The notes beneath the pieces were generated by a model. That model had not been told where the DNA came from. It worked only from the letters and a program-made list of their open reading frames with translations, and ran no database searches. Below are positions 45,636-54,869 of a stretch of DNA of 64,000 nt, in pieces; the stretch's first letter is position 1, and each line of letters starts with the position of its first letter. Location: contig NZ_RRUE01000002.1 in NCBI RefSeq assembly GCF_003892345.1, positions 1,656,555 through 1,720,554 of the forward strand, written 5' to 3'. The stretch is from Lautropia dentalis. Its GTDB lineage: Bacteria > Pseudomonadota > Gammaproteobacteria > Burkholderiales > Burkholderiaceae_E. Position numbers and translations under genes: made by a program.

Positions 45636-45695
45636 TGCGCAGGCAGAACAGCTATCCCGCAGGCAGAACAGCCGTCCCGCAGACAGAACAGCCAT
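45636..45695. repeat. Three tandem 20-bp repeats
   Basis: Units at 45636, 45656 and 45676 with consensus CCCGCAGGCAGAACAGCCAT (2-4 differences per unit). They lie between the zinc-ribbon gene and the receptor stop codon. Confidence 0.7.
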
Positions 45696-45752
45696 CCTTT
45701 TGGCCCGGCCAGTGCCAGCGCAGAACCAGCTCCGGCCGGTACCCAGTCGGCA

Positions 45753-47920
45753 TCAGAACTGATAGGTTGCCGACAGCAGTACCGTGCGGGGTGCCCCCGG
45801 CATTGCGGTGGAACGCCAGTATTCGCGGTCGGTCAGGTTGGTGATGCCCAGTGTGACCGTCCAGGGGGCACTGCGCCAGCCCAGCATGGCATCCCAGCGG
45901 GTGTAGCCCGGCAGTTCCGAGGTATTGTCTTCGTCCTCCCAGCGGGGACTGGCGTGCGTCACCCCCACCTCGGCGTACCAGCGTCCTGCCGGTGCGTAGC
46001 GCACGAACAGGTTGCCGTTGCGACGGGCGACGTTGGGCAGGCGCTTGCCTTCAAGGCTTGGGTCGGATTTGTTGCTCACCACCTTTGCCTGGGTCAGTCC
46101 TATGCCGCCACGCACATACCAGTCGTCGATCAACCGGCCGGTGATGGTGAATTCCATACCGCGCGAACGTTTCTTTCCGGCCACTGCCCAGATGTACGGA
46201 TCGTTGGGGTCGGGCTGGTAGCGGATGTTGTAGTGTTCGAGCTGGTACACCGCAAACTGGGTCGAGAAGGCGTTGTCCATCCAGTCGCTCTTGATGCCGA
46301 CTTCGATCTGGCGTGAATACTGTGGATCGGCATCGTACACGCTGCTGGATGCAGTCAGTATGCCCAGCTGACTACGCCCTCCGTAGGGGGCAAAGCTCTT
46401 GCTCCATGACGAATACAGGCTGTGCTCCTTGACCGGCTGCCAGATCACGCCAGCCCGCTGGCTCAGTGAATGGCCCTTGTAGTCGCGCGACTGGTTGAGG
46501 ATGTAGTCGGTGCTGCGGAAACGGTAGTGGTCCTGCCGCAGCCCCAGCAGTACCTTCCACTGTTCGGTGAGGCTCATCAGGTCCTGTATATACAGACCCT
46601 GTGACTTCGCATCATGCTTTCTGTTGATCGTGGCAGCTGGACGTGCGCCCCGGTCTGCTGGCCAGCTGGGGTTGAACGGATCGATCTGGACGTAGTTGCG
46701 CCGCGAGAACAGCGTTGGACTGCGCTCCTCGTTACTGTATTCGAAGCCCACCAGCAGGTCATGCTTCACGGGGCCGGTTTCCACCATGCCGGTCAGGTCG
46801 ATGGTGTTGGCGGTGGTCCGGTTACGGGTGGTCTGCCAGGAGTAGTTCTGGTTCAGCTTGCCGGCCCAGGTGCAGGTGCTGCCCGTCGATGTCTGACCGG
46901 CTGCGTTGCAGTAGGTACCCAGGTACACATGGTCGAAGTCCTGGTTAGCCGTACGGCGGCTGGCCACCCAGCGAATTTTCCAGTTTTTGTCGAAGTCGTA
47001 GCTCAGGTCCGAGCGCAGCACCTTCAGCTCGTCTTCCACGAAGTCTCCCGGCCGGGCAAAACCCGTGCGGATGGACACCCCGGCCGGCAGGTCCGAATAC
47101 GCCGGCCCACGGTCCGGCACCCGCCACACCTTGTCCCAGGTGTACTGGCCCAGCCAGCGAAGCCCGGTTCGTGTATCCACCAGAATGCTGGGCGACACCA
47201 TGGTGTTCCGGTTGCGAATGCCATGGCGGAAGCTGTGTGCCTGCTCGCGGTCGGCCGTCAGGCGCATGGCCACATGGCGGTTCAGCACGTGGTTCACGTC
47301 CACCGTGCCGCCCACGTTCTGCCACGAGCCGCCCCGCAGCGACACGCTGCTGCCGGCATCGAAGCGCGCCTGCTTGCTGATCATGTTGATGATGCCGCCG
47401 CCCGAGCCGCGACCATAGAGCACGGAGGCCGGCCCCTTCAGGATTTCGATGCGCTCCACGTTGGCCGTGCTGCGGCGCACCTGACCGCTCTCGCGGATGC
47501 CGTCGCGGAAGATGTCGTTGTTGTCGGCCTCGAAACCCCGGATGGTGATGCCTTCACCCCGCATGTCGTAGGCCGTGCTCACCCCCGGTACCCCGTCGAG
47601 CATGATCGACAGGTCATTGATGCCATAGCTCTTGGACTTGCTTACTTCCACCGTATCGATGGCCTGCGGGATGTCCTTTGGCGGCAGGTAGGTTTTGGTG
47701 GCGGTGGTCACGCCTTCCGGCCGCACGTCGTCAGGATCGAAGTCGGCCGTGACGCGAATGGTGGACAGCGAGGTGGCGCCCGGATGGGCGTCCAGGTTCG
47801 TGTCGCCGGTAGTGCCTCGCGAGGACCCGGCGTTTTCCGTCGCAGCGGCCGGGTCGGCCGATGCTGCAGAGACTCCCGTGGAAGAGGTGGTTACGGCGGA
47901 GGTGCTGTCCGTGTCCCGGG
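45753..47920 (-). pseudogene. TonB-dependent siderophore receptor, 3' part, cut by IS21 element
   Basis: Encodes all but the first 50 residues of a siderophore receptor. The plug has SKSYGINDLSIMLDGVPGVS, IRGFEADNNDIFRDGIRESG, and VERIEILKGPASVLYGRGSGGGIINMISKQ. The barrel ends in aromatic F (LLSATYQF), as needed for outer-membrane insertion. A TonB-box-like stretch (LSTIRVTAD) precedes the plug. The frame runs into the IS at 47920; the signal peptide lies beyond it at 50605-50755. Deleting the IS and one 5-bp duplication restores a continuous 772-codon frame. A start at the internal GTG 47726 would lack a signal peptide, so the gene is probably inactive. Confidence 0.9.
47916..47920. repeat. 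Target site duplication, left copy (CCGGG)
   Basis: Directly abuts the TG end of the IS21 element; identical to 50600-50604. Confidence 0.85.
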
Positions 47921-47925
47921 TGGGT

Positions 47926-48054
47926 ATTCCGATGATCGTGACCGCTGATTCCGGCGATCGTGACCGGGCGGTTCCGGAGCCGTGGATTTGATGATTCCGG
48001 TATCGTGACCAGCGATTCCGGCATCGTGACCGCCGATTCCGGTGATCGTGACCG
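47926..48054 (+). repeat. Left terminal repeat cluster of the IS21 element
   Basis: Six copies of ATTCCGGYGATCGTGACCG-like units begin at 47926, 47948, 47970 (degenerate), 47994, 48015 and 48036, a spacing of 21-24 bp. IS21 transposase binds such arrays. Confidence 0.8.
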
Positions 48055-48128
48055 ATGGTGTTCGAGTGTGTCGAGACAGCCCTGCTGTTCTCAACCTGCG
48101 CTACCGTTGGCGGCTTTGGAAGCCGCCA

Positions 48129-49658
48129 ATGCCAGCGCCATCACTCGACACACAGATGATCAAAGCCATTCTCGAACACCGCCTCGTCAGAGGTGAATCG
48201 CTGGCGCGTTGTGCCCAGGCCCTTGGCGTTTCCAAGGGCGTCGTATCCAAGTACGTGACCCTGGCCCGTGCGCAGGGACTGGAGGACTGGTCGCTCATCG
48301 ATTCGATGAGCGACGCAGAGCTGCATTCCCGCCTGCTTGCCGGACAGGACGAACGCTGCCCCTGCGTGCTGCCGGACTTTGCCCTGATGCACCGGGAACT
48401 CAGCCGCAAGGGCATGACCCTGATGCTGCTGTGGCAGGAGTACCAGGCCGAATACGTGGGCCAGCGTACGCTGCAGTACAGTCAGTTCTGCGAACGCTAC
48501 CGGCAATACGTCAGGACGCTCAAGCGCTCGATGCGCCAGATCCATGTCGCCGGCGAGAAGCTGTTCGTGGACTTTGCCGGACCGACGCTGGCGCTGCGTG
48601 ACGGCAGCAGGGCACACCTGTTCGTCGCGGCGCTGGGCGCCTCCCATTACACCTACGCACAGGCCACGCCCGGCCAGAAGACTGCTGACTGGATCAATGG
48701 CATGGTGGGAGCACTGCACTACATGGGTGGTGTCCCCGCCCTGATCGTGCCCGACAATCCCCGGGCGGTCATTGCCCGTGCCGATCGCTACGAACCCAGG
48801 GCAACCGACAGCATTCAGGACTTTGCCCGCCACTACGATTGTGCCGTCTTGCCGGCCCGGCCTCACAGTCCGCAGGACAAGGCCGTGGTGGAGTCGGCCG
48901 TTCAGGTGGTTGAGCGCTGGATTCTGGCCAGGCTGCGCCACGTACTGCCCAATGATCTGGGCAGCGCCAACCGGGCCATCGAACCGCTGCTGGAACAGCT
49001 CAACCACCGCCCCTTCCAGAAACTGCCGGGCAGCCGGGCCAGTGTCTTTGCCAGCCTCGATGCACCGGCCTTGCGCCCTTTGCCATCGGTTCGCTACGAA
49101 TACGCTCGCTACAAGACCGTGCGGGTACACGTGGACTACCACGTCGAGATCGACCGGCACCGCTACAGCGTGCCCCATGTGCTGGTTGGACAGCGGCTCG
49201 ATGCCCGCATCACCCAGCATGGCATCGAGCTGCTGCACGAGGGCAAACGGGTGGCCGCACACCTGAGAAGTCATCAGGCAGGCGGCTTTAGCACCATCGA
49301 GGAGCACATGCCGGCCAGCCACCGTGCACATCGGCAATGGACACCGGAACGTCTGGTCGCGTGGGGTCGTGGTGTCGGCGAAAGCACGGCGCTGCTGATC
49401 GAGCGCATGCTGGCCCGATACAGGCACCCCGAGCATGGCTACCGCAGTGCGCTGGGTCTGCTGTCGCTGGCCAGACGCCACGGCCATGCCCGTCTGGAAG
49501 CGGCCTGCGAGCGCGCCCTGTCGCTGCAGATCCACACCTATCGCGCGGTACGCGACATCCTGCTCAACGGCAAGGAAAAAGCATTGCCGGCCCAACCGGG
49601 CAGGACATGGCAAAGCCCGGACCATGAGCACCTGCGCGGTGCACGGGCCTATCACTGA
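48129..49658 (+). CDS. istA: IS21-family transposase IstA
   Basis: A 509-aa transposase. The N-terminal HTH is MIKAILEHRLVRGESLARCAQALGVSKGVVSKYV; the DDE integrase core (~residues 120-300) has KLFVDFAGPTLALRDG (first Asp), ALIVPDNPRAVI (second Asp) and SPQDKAVVESAVQVVERWI (Glu). The C-terminal part (VEIDRHRYSVPHVLVGQRLDARIT) is the usual beta domain. I place the start at MPAPSLD (48129), where IstA proteins of this group begin; the frame opens 29 codons earlier within the terminal repeats. Confidence 0.92.
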   Translation: MPAPSLDTQMIKAILEHRLVRGESLARCAQALGVSKGVVSKYVTLARAQGLEDWSLIDSMSDAELHSRLLAGQDERCPCVLPDFALMHRELSRKGMTLMLLWQEYQAEYVGQRTLQYSQFCERYRQYVRTLKRSMRQIHVAGEKLFVDFAGPTLALRDGSRAHLFVAALGASHYTYAQATPGQKTADWINGMVGALHYMGGVPALIVPDNPRAVIARADRYEPRATDSIQDFARHYDCAVLPARPHSPQDKAVVESAVQVVERWILARLRHVLPNDLGSANRAIEPLLEQLNHRPFQKLPGSRASVFASLDAPALRPLPSVRYEYARYKTVRVHVDYHVEIDRHRYSVPHVLVGQRLDARITQHGIELLHEGKRVAAHLRSHQAGGFSTIEEHMPASHRAHRQWTPERLVAWGRGVGESTALLIERMLARYRHPEHGYRSALGLLSLARRHGHARLEAACERALSLQIHTYRAVRDILLNGKEKALPAQPGRTWQSPDHEHLRGARAYH

Positions 49659-49675
49659 CGCCAGGGAGGTGAATC

Positions 49676-50437
49676 ATGACCCACAATCAAACCATTGCCC
49701 AGCTGCAGGAACTCCGACTTCAGGGCATGGCACAGGCGCTGCAGCGACAGCTCGAACAGCCCGCAAGCACAGAGTTGGGGTTCGAGCAGCGTCTGGCCCT
49801 GCTGGTTCAGCACGAGATCGACAGCCGCCACGACCGGCGCAGCGCCCGCCTGTTGAAGCAGGCCAGCCTGAAGTATGCCCAGGCCCACATCGAAGACTTC
49901 GACGCACGAGCCAGCCGGGGGCTGGAACGTGCCCGCTGGATGGCACTTGCCCTGAGTGACTGGGCAACGTCCGGCGCCACCATCATCCTGAGCGGGGCCA
50001 CGGGGTGCGGCAAAACATGGCTTGCCTGCGCTCTCGGACAGTATGCCTGCCGCCAGGGACACAGTACGCGGTATCTGCGTCTGCCCAGGCTGGGCGAGGA
50101 GCTGGGCCTTGTACGGGCCACAGGCACCTACACCAGGTGGCTTGGCAAGCTGGCAAAGACGCAGGTCCTGATACTGGACGATTGGGGACTGGTGGCGCTG
50201 GACGCCCCCTGCCGGGAAGCGCTGATGGAGATCATCGATGACCGGGCCGGCAACAGGGCCACGCTGATCACCAGCCAGTTGCCCGTCGATCACTGGCATG
50301 CCTGGATCGATGAGCCGGCGGTGGCCGACGCGATGCTGGATCGTCTGCTGCCACAGGCGCAGCGGATCGTGCTCAAGGGGGAGTCACTGCGCGCTGCACG
50401 AACGAAGAAAACGCCTTCATCCGCCAACCAGAGCTGA
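49676..50437 (+). CDS. istB: IS21-family helper ATPase IstB
   Basis: A 253-aa DnaC-like AAA+ ATPase that helps IstA choose targets. Walker A is GATGCGKT (~residue 108), Walker B VLILDDWG (~165), and ATLITSQLPVDHWHAWI gives sensor 1. GGAGGTGAATC precedes the ATG. It follows istA by 17 bp, the normal arrangement. Confidence 0.94.
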   Translation: MTHNQTIAQLQELRLQGMAQALQRQLEQPASTELGFEQRLALLVQHEIDSRHDRRSARLLKQASLKYAQAHIEDFDARASRGLERARWMALALSDWATSGATIILSGATGCGKTWLACALGQYACRQGHSTRYLRLPRLGEELGLVRATGTYTRWLGKLAKTQVLILDDWGLVALDAPCREALMEIIDDRAGNRATLITSQLPVDHWHAWIDEPAVADAMLDRLLPQAQRIVLKGESLRAARTKKTPSSANQS

Positions 50438-50532
50438 CGCTCTCCCGGAGGTACTGGGGGGGGCTGGAAGGCCCCCCGGATCAGGCAATCGTACAATTTG
50501 CCTGGCAGGCAATGTCTCTGACCACTCGACAT

Positions 50533-50594
50533 CGGTCACGATGACCGGACTGCGCGGTCACGATGCCGGAATCGTCGGTCACGATCATCGGAAT
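50533..50594 (-). repeat. Right terminal repeat cluster of the IS21 element
   Basis: Three inverted copies of the terminal motif at 50533-50548, 50555-50572 and 50576-50594 (CGGTCACGATCATCGGAAT), spaced ~22 bp. Confidence 0.8.
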
Positions 50595-50599
50595 ACGCA

Positions 50600-50604
50600 C
50601 CGGG
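50600..50604. repeat. Target site duplication, right copy (CCGGG)
   Basis: Follows the CA end of the IS21 element; identical to 47916-47920. Confidence 0.85.
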
Positions 50605-50755
50605 AGACTGTGGGGGCCCCCTGCTGTGCCTGCACGGGCAGGACCAGCACCGTCAGCAGGCCGGTGGCCAGCAGCGCCTGCGGCAGGCGTTTCAGGGAGA
50701 AGGGGGAGGAGACAATGTGTGCAGATCGTGAATCTGTTGGGATATGATTCTTCAT
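50605..50755 (-). pseudogene. TonB-dependent siderophore receptor, 5' part with signal peptide
   Basis: Reading the minus strand from the ATG at 50755 gives 50 codons ending at the duplicated target: a polar lead (MKNHIPTDSRSAH), then LPQALLATGLLTVLVLPVQA and QQGAPTV, a clear Sec signal peptide with an AQA-like cleavage site. The frame joins the 3' part exactly (codon 51 spans the insertion). No Shine-Dalgarno is obvious before the ATG. Too short to be found by length-filtered gene callers. Confidence 0.85.
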
Positions 50756-50807
50756 CGCAGGAAGGTTATCTGTGGTGTACAGGATACAGCCAGCAAGAAT
50801 GCTACCA

Positions 50808-50827
50808 GCAATGAGAATGCAAGTTAA
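50808..50827. promoter_or_regulatory. Fur-box-like site upstream of the disrupted receptor
   Basis: Contains GCAATGAGAATGCAAG; AATGAGAAT differs at one position from the AATGATAAT core of Fur boxes. It lies ~53 bp upstream of the receptor start, in an AT-rich segment. Confidence 0.5.
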
Positions 50828-50903
50828 TTACTTGGTGGTTTGTTTTCTCATGCGTGACATCGTGTTCCGTTTTGTGAGTTCGCGGCGCCTTTCTGAGTCA
50901 TCG

Positions 50904-52529
50904 TCAATCCGGCTGGTTCGCCGATGAGGTGTGATTTGCCTTCGTCGCGTCACTTGCCGTCGTCGTGGCGCCGCCTGTCTTTTCGGCCGGCGGCCGCATC
51001 ACCTGCCGGATGTTCAGCCCCATGGCCATCAGCAGCCCGAAGTAGAGCAGGGCACCACCCACCACCATGCCCAGCACCAGCCCGATGCGCAGCCATGGCT
51101 GCGACTGCATCGCGCCCCAGTCGAAATACTCACTGACAAAGCCCAGCAGCACACCCATGGCCGCCAGCGCCACCGCCACCTTCAGCATGAACGGCCGCCA
51201 GCCCGCACGCGGGATGTAGCTGCCACGTTTTTTCAGCCCGCGCAGCAGCCAGCCGGCATTCAGCCATGCCCCCAGCGAAATCGACAGCGCCAGCCCCGCA
51301 TGGGCCAGCCAGGGTACCAGCACCAGGTTCATCAGCTGCGTGCACACCAGCACCGTCACGGCAATCTTCACCGGCGTGCGCACATCCTGTTTGGCAAAGA
51401 AGCCCGGCGCCAGAATCCGCACTGCCGTCAGCGCTACCAGCCCGGCGCCGTAGGCCCGTACCGTATGCGAGGTCATCAGCAGGTCGTGCGTGCTGAAGGC
51501 CCCGTAATGAAAGAGCAGCGCCGTCAGCGGCTTGGCCATCAGCGCCAGCCCCACCATGGCCGGCGTGGCCAGCAGCAATGCCAGCCGCAGCCCCCAGTCC
51601 AGCAGGTCACTGTAGCGCTGTGTGTTGCCTGCGGCATTGGCCTGCGACAGGCTGGGCAGCAGCAGCGTGCCCATGGCAATGCCCAGCAGTGAGGTTGGAA
51701 ACTCCATCAGCCGGTCGCCATAGCTCACCCACGACACACTGCCCGGCGCCAGCCACGAGGCGATCTGCGTGTTGATGATCAGGCTGAACTGCGACACCGA
51801 CACCGCCAGCAGCGTCGGCGCCATGTTCTTCAGCACCCGCTGCACGGCCGGATCCTTCAGGGACTTCCAGGGGGTGAAACGGATGCGGGGCAACAGGCCG
51901 ATCTTCACCAGCGACGGCACCTGCCACAGCAGCTGCAGCACCCCGCCGATCATCACCCCCGCGCACAGCGCCAGCACGGGCGGATCGAAGAAGCGGCCCA
52001 GAAAGAGCGCCGCCAGAATGATCGACACATTCAGCAGCACCGGCGCAAAGGCCGGTGCCGCAAAGCGTTTCGACAGGTTCAGGATGGCGGCCGCCAGCGC
52101 CACCAGCGAAATCAGCAGGATGTACGGAAACATCCAGCGCGTCATCAGCACCGCAATGCCGAAGGTCTCTGCATCCTGCCGCAGCCCGCTGGCCACCAGC
52201 CACACCAGCCCCGGCGCGGCCACCACGCCCACCGCCACCACCACGGTCAGCACCCAGAAGAGCATCGTGGCCACCGCGTCCAGTACCCGGCGTGTCTCCT
52301 GGGGGGACTCCTGCTGGCTCTGTGCCAGCACCGGGATGAACGCCTGGGTGAACGCCCCTTCCGCAAACAGGCGCCGCAGCATGTTGGGCAGCCGGAACGC
52401 CACGAAGAAGGCATCCGTCAGCGGCCCCGCACCATACACGGAGGCCACCAGCGTCTCCCGCACCAGGCCAAGAACACGGGAAACCAGGGTCAGGCCACTG
52501 ATGGTGGCCGCAGCACGGAGCAGATTCAC
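50904..52529 (-). CDS. murJ: Lipid II flippase MurJ
   Basis: A 541-aa MOP-superfamily flippase with 14 hydrophobic helices. The N-terminus (MNLLRAAATISGLTLVSRVLGLVRETLVASVYGAGPLTDAFFVAFRLPNMLRRLFAEGAFTQAFIPV) is highly characteristic, with the essential Arg residues in helix 1-2 and the RLPN loop. It moves lipid II to the periplasm for peptidoglycan synthesis. A polar ~30-residue tail is extra. Divergent from rpsT across 278 bp, the usual MurJ-S20 neighbourhood. Confidence 0.95.
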   Translation of the reverse strand: MNLLRAAATISGLTLVSRVLGLVRETLVASVYGAGPLTDAFFVAFRLPNMLRRLFAEGAFTQAFIPVLAQSQQESPQETRRVLDAVATMLFWVLTVVVAVGVVAAPGLVWLVASGLRQDAETFGIAVLMTRWMFPYILLISLVALAAAILNLSKRFAAPAFAPVLLNVSIILAALFLGRFFDPPVLALCAGVMIGGVLQLLWQVPSLVKIGLLPRIRFTPWKSLKDPAVQRVLKNMAPTLLAVSVSQFSLIINTQIASWLAPGSVSWVSYGDRLMEFPTSLLGIAMGTLLLPSLSQANAAGNTQRYSDLLDWGLRLALLLATPAMVGLALMAKPLTALLFHYGAFSTHDLLMTSHTVRAYGAGLVALTAVRILAPGFFAKQDVRTPVKIAVTVLVCTQLMNLVLVPWLAHAGLALSISLGAWLNAGWLLRGLKKRGSYIPRAGWRPFMLKVAVALAAMGVLLGFVSEYFDWGAMQSQPWLRIGLVLGMVVGGALLYFGLLMAMGLNIRQVMRPPAEKTGGATTTASDATKANHTSSANQPD

Positions 52530-52666
52530 GGCAGAAAGGGGGGGCAGGAGATTGGCAATGGAGCACCTTCGTCCGGCTGTCGGGAAGACCCGGCTGCCGC
52601 GTGGCAGGGAAGGTGCCGATGTTTCGAAGGGGGCTACAGCCTCACGGGAGGTGTCTGCATGCCCTA

Positions 52667-52697
52667 CTTGAAGGCTGTCACCACAGGACGCTATAAT
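52667..52697 (+). promoter_or_regulatory. Sigma-70 promoter of rpsT
   Basis: TTGAAG (52667-52672) and a perfect TATAAT (52692-52697) with a 19-nt spacer; transcription would start near 52704, about 100 nt before the rpsT ATG. Confidence 0.65.
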
Positions 52698-52807
52698 GAT
52701 AAGCTTAGTTTTCGGGCAATTGTCCGATCAGTGAACACATCAACCGGGCGGCCCCGCAGTCGTTCCGTTGTCTACCAGAGCCCCGGGCTCTTTGAGGAAA
52801 CCGCTCC

Positions 52808-53071
52808 ATGGCAAACATCGCGTCGGCGCGCAAACGTGCTCGCCAGGCAGTCCAACTGAACGCACACAACAGCAGCCTGCGCTCGCGCCTGCGTACCGCC
52901 ATCAAGAAAGTGCGCAAGGCCGTTGCCGCTGGTGACAAGGCCGCCGCCGAGGCACAGTTCCGTGCCTCGACCAGCGTCATCGACTCCATCGCCGACAAGA
53001 AAATCATTCACAAGAACGCCGCAGCCCGCCACAAGAGCCGCCTGTCGGCCGCCATCAAGGCCATGGCCTGA
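52808..53071 (+). CDS. rpsT: 30S ribosomal protein S20
   Basis: An 87-aa, very basic helical protein: [39 protein letters not shown] and [20 protein letters not shown]. It binds 16S rRNA early in 30S assembly. Full family length; GAGGAAA lies before the ATG. Confidence 0.97.
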   Translation: MANIASARKRARQAVQLNAHNSSLRSRLRTAIKKVRKAVAAGDKAAAEAQFRASTSVIDSIADKKIIHKNAAARHKSRLSAAIKAMA

Positions 53072-53191
53072 TTTTCTGCCAGACTGATCCTTTTCTTTTC
53101 TGTACGCAAGGTACGGAAAAGGGGGTGCAGGGCGCTGATGGATCATCAGATCCCCCCAACGCACAGTCAGTCTGCCGACGTCAGTACGCTG

Positions 53192-53236
53192 AAAGCCGGT
53201 TTCCCCACCGTATCCACGGCCGGGGCGCCGGCTTTT
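53192..53236. terminator. Bidirectional intrinsic terminator between rpsT and the HAD gene
   Basis: AAAGCCGG (53192-53199) pairs with CCGGCTTT (53228-53235), extended inward by CCCC/GGGG; a T follows on the plus strand and TTTC on the minus strand. A weaker TTTTCTGTAC/GTACGGAAAA hairpin lies ~100 bp earlier. Confidence 0.7.
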
Positions 53237-53885
53237 ATAGCCCCAGCGCCCGCAGTCCGTCGCGCAGCGAGGCCGTTCCGGTGAAGTGAATGCCGTGAAA
53301 GCCCAGTGCCTGCGCGGCTTCCACGTTGCGTGCCGAATCATCGATGAACACCGCACGGGCAGGCGTGACCCCATAACGTTCGCACAGCCGCCGGAAAATG
53401 GCTGGGTCCGGCTTGATCAGCCCTTCCTCGCCCGACACCACGATACCCTCGAACCACTGCAGAAACGGAAAGCGCTCGCGTGCCATGGGAAAGGTCTCTG
53501 CCGACCAGTTGGTCAGCGCCAGCAGCCGGACCGGCTCGGTGCGCAGCCTGGACAGGATGGCCACGGATTCCGGCAGGTCACCAGCCAGCATCTCCGGCCA
53601 GCGCGAACGGTAGGCATCGATTTCCTGCGAAAATTGTGGAAACTGTCCCTGCAGCTGCCGGATGGCCTCGGCCCATGGGCGCCCGCGGTCCTGCTCCACA
53701 TTCCAGGCCATCGTGCAGACCTTGTCCAGAAAATCTTCCACTTCGGCCTCGGTGGAGAATATCTTCCGGTACAGGTAACGGGGGTTCCAGTCCACCACCA
53801 CGCCTCCCAGGTCGAACACTACCGTATCGACCTGCGGGCCGGAGGAAGAGGGCGATACACTGGCAGATGTCGTGTTTGCCGTCAT
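53235..53885 (-). CDS. HAD-family hydrolase
   Basis: A 216-aa haloacid dehalogenase-like phosphatase (YihX-type subfamily IA). The four HAD motifs are VFDLGGVVVDWNP (nucleophile Asp), LLALTNWSAE (motif II), GLIKPDPAIF (Lys) and AVFIDDSARNVEAA (acidic pair). The NWNPRYLYRKIF-like start and ALGFHGIHF end are typical. Substrate is probably a sugar phosphate, by family only. I prefer the ATG at 53885 (AGGAGG upstream) to that at 53906, which lies before the binding site. Confidence 0.9.
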   Translation of the reverse strand: MTANTTSASVSPSSSGPQVDTVVFDLGGVVVDWNPRYLYRKIFSTEAEVEDFLDKVCTMAWNVEQDRGRPWAEAIRQLQGQFPQFSQEIDAYRSRWPEMLAGDLPESVAILSRLRTEPVRLLALTNWSAETFPMARERFPFLQWFEGIVVSGEEGLIKPDPAIFRRLCERYGVTPARAVFIDDSARNVEAAQALGFHGIHFTGTASLRDGLRALGL

Positions 53886-54002
53886 GATGGGTATTCCTCC
53901 TGTCATCGGTGGTCAGCATCTGCCCGCATGATACGCCTGCCGCCTGTTACGCCTGTTGCAGACACCTGACCAGCCTGACGGAGCCGTTTCAGGAGAACCT
54001 GC

Positions 54003-54791
54003 ATGAACACCTTCAACCACTGGCGTGGCCGGCACCTCGACATCGAGGGGGCCAGCATCTATGTCGAGGAAACCGGCAATCCACAGGGGCCAGCCCTGCT
54101 GTGCCTGCCTGGTGGTTTTGGCCAGATCGAGACCTGGAACGCGCTTGCCCCGGGTCTTGCCTCCACTTACCGCCTGATCGGCATCGACAGCCGCGGTCAT
54201 GGCCGCTCCACGCTCGGCAGCCTGCCGCTCACCTACCGCCGGCTGGAAGACGACGTGAAGGCTGTCGTGATGCATCTGGGCCTGTCCCGCTACAGCATCA
54301 TGGGCCACAGTGACGGCGGCATCGTTGCCCTGCGACTTGCAGCCGATCCGGCCAACCCGGTGGATCACATCGTCCCCATCGGCGCCCAGTGGGAACTGCC
54401 TGCTGGCGACCCGGCACGTGCCGAACTGGGCCGGATCACTCCGGCATTCTGGCGTGAGCACTTTCCCGGCAACGACGTACCACATGGTGTGGCTGCCTAC
54501 GAGGCCCTCAACCCCGAGCCCGACTTCGAGCGCTTCGCCCGTGCCGTGCTGAACCTGTGGCTCAGTAACGGCCCCGATGCCTATCCGAACGAAAGCATCC
54601 GGGCCATCCGCGCCCGAACGCTGCTGGTCCATGGCGAGCAGGACGAATTCATCCCGCTGACCCACACTCAGGCCATGCTGGGCCGCATCGATGGTGCCAG
54701 TCTGCTGTGCCTGCCACTGACCGGTCACAGCGCCCACGAGGAGCGTCCCGGCTGGTTGCTGCCCGTGCTGCGGACATTCCTTCAGACCTGA
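54003..54791 (+). CDS. Alpha/beta hydrolase
   Basis: A 262-aa hydrolase. The nucleophile elbow is IMGHSDGG (Ser ~102), the oxyanion-hole region is LLCLPGGFGQIETWNAL, the acid is likely the Asp in VHGEQDEFIPL, and the His is in LTGHSAHEERP. No signal peptide. Substrate unknown. It diverges from the HAD gene and stands alone. Confidence 0.88.
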   Translation: MNTFNHWRGRHLDIEGASIYVEETGNPQGPALLCLPGGFGQIETWNALAPGLASTYRLIGIDSRGHGRSTLGSLPLTYRRLEDDVKAVVMHLGLSRYSIMGHSDGGIVALRLAADPANPVDHIVPIGAQWELPAGDPARAELGRITPAFWREHFPGNDVPHGVAAYEALNPEPDFERFARAVLNLWLSNGPDAYPNESIRAIRARTLLVHGEQDEFIPLTHTQAMLGRIDGASLLCLPLTGHSAHEERPGWLLPVLRTFLQT

Positions 54792-54869
54792 CGATGCGGG
54801 CACTTCCGGTCAGCCCCGTAGACCTGACGCCATGCGCGCCACGGGCCAACCCTGCAGGTCTGGCAGCAC

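Larger units (their letters stand above)
47921..50599 (+). mobile_element. Complete IS21-family insertion sequence
   Basis: A 2679-bp element with istA and istB. The left end reads TGGGTATTCCGATGATCGTG and the right end is its near-perfect inverse (TGCGTATTCCGATGATCGTG on the minus strand); both begin TG as IS21 ends do. Multiple copies of a ~19-bp terminal motif lie inside both ends. A 5-bp CCGGG duplication flanks it. Both genes are intact, so it could still move. Confidence 0.93.
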
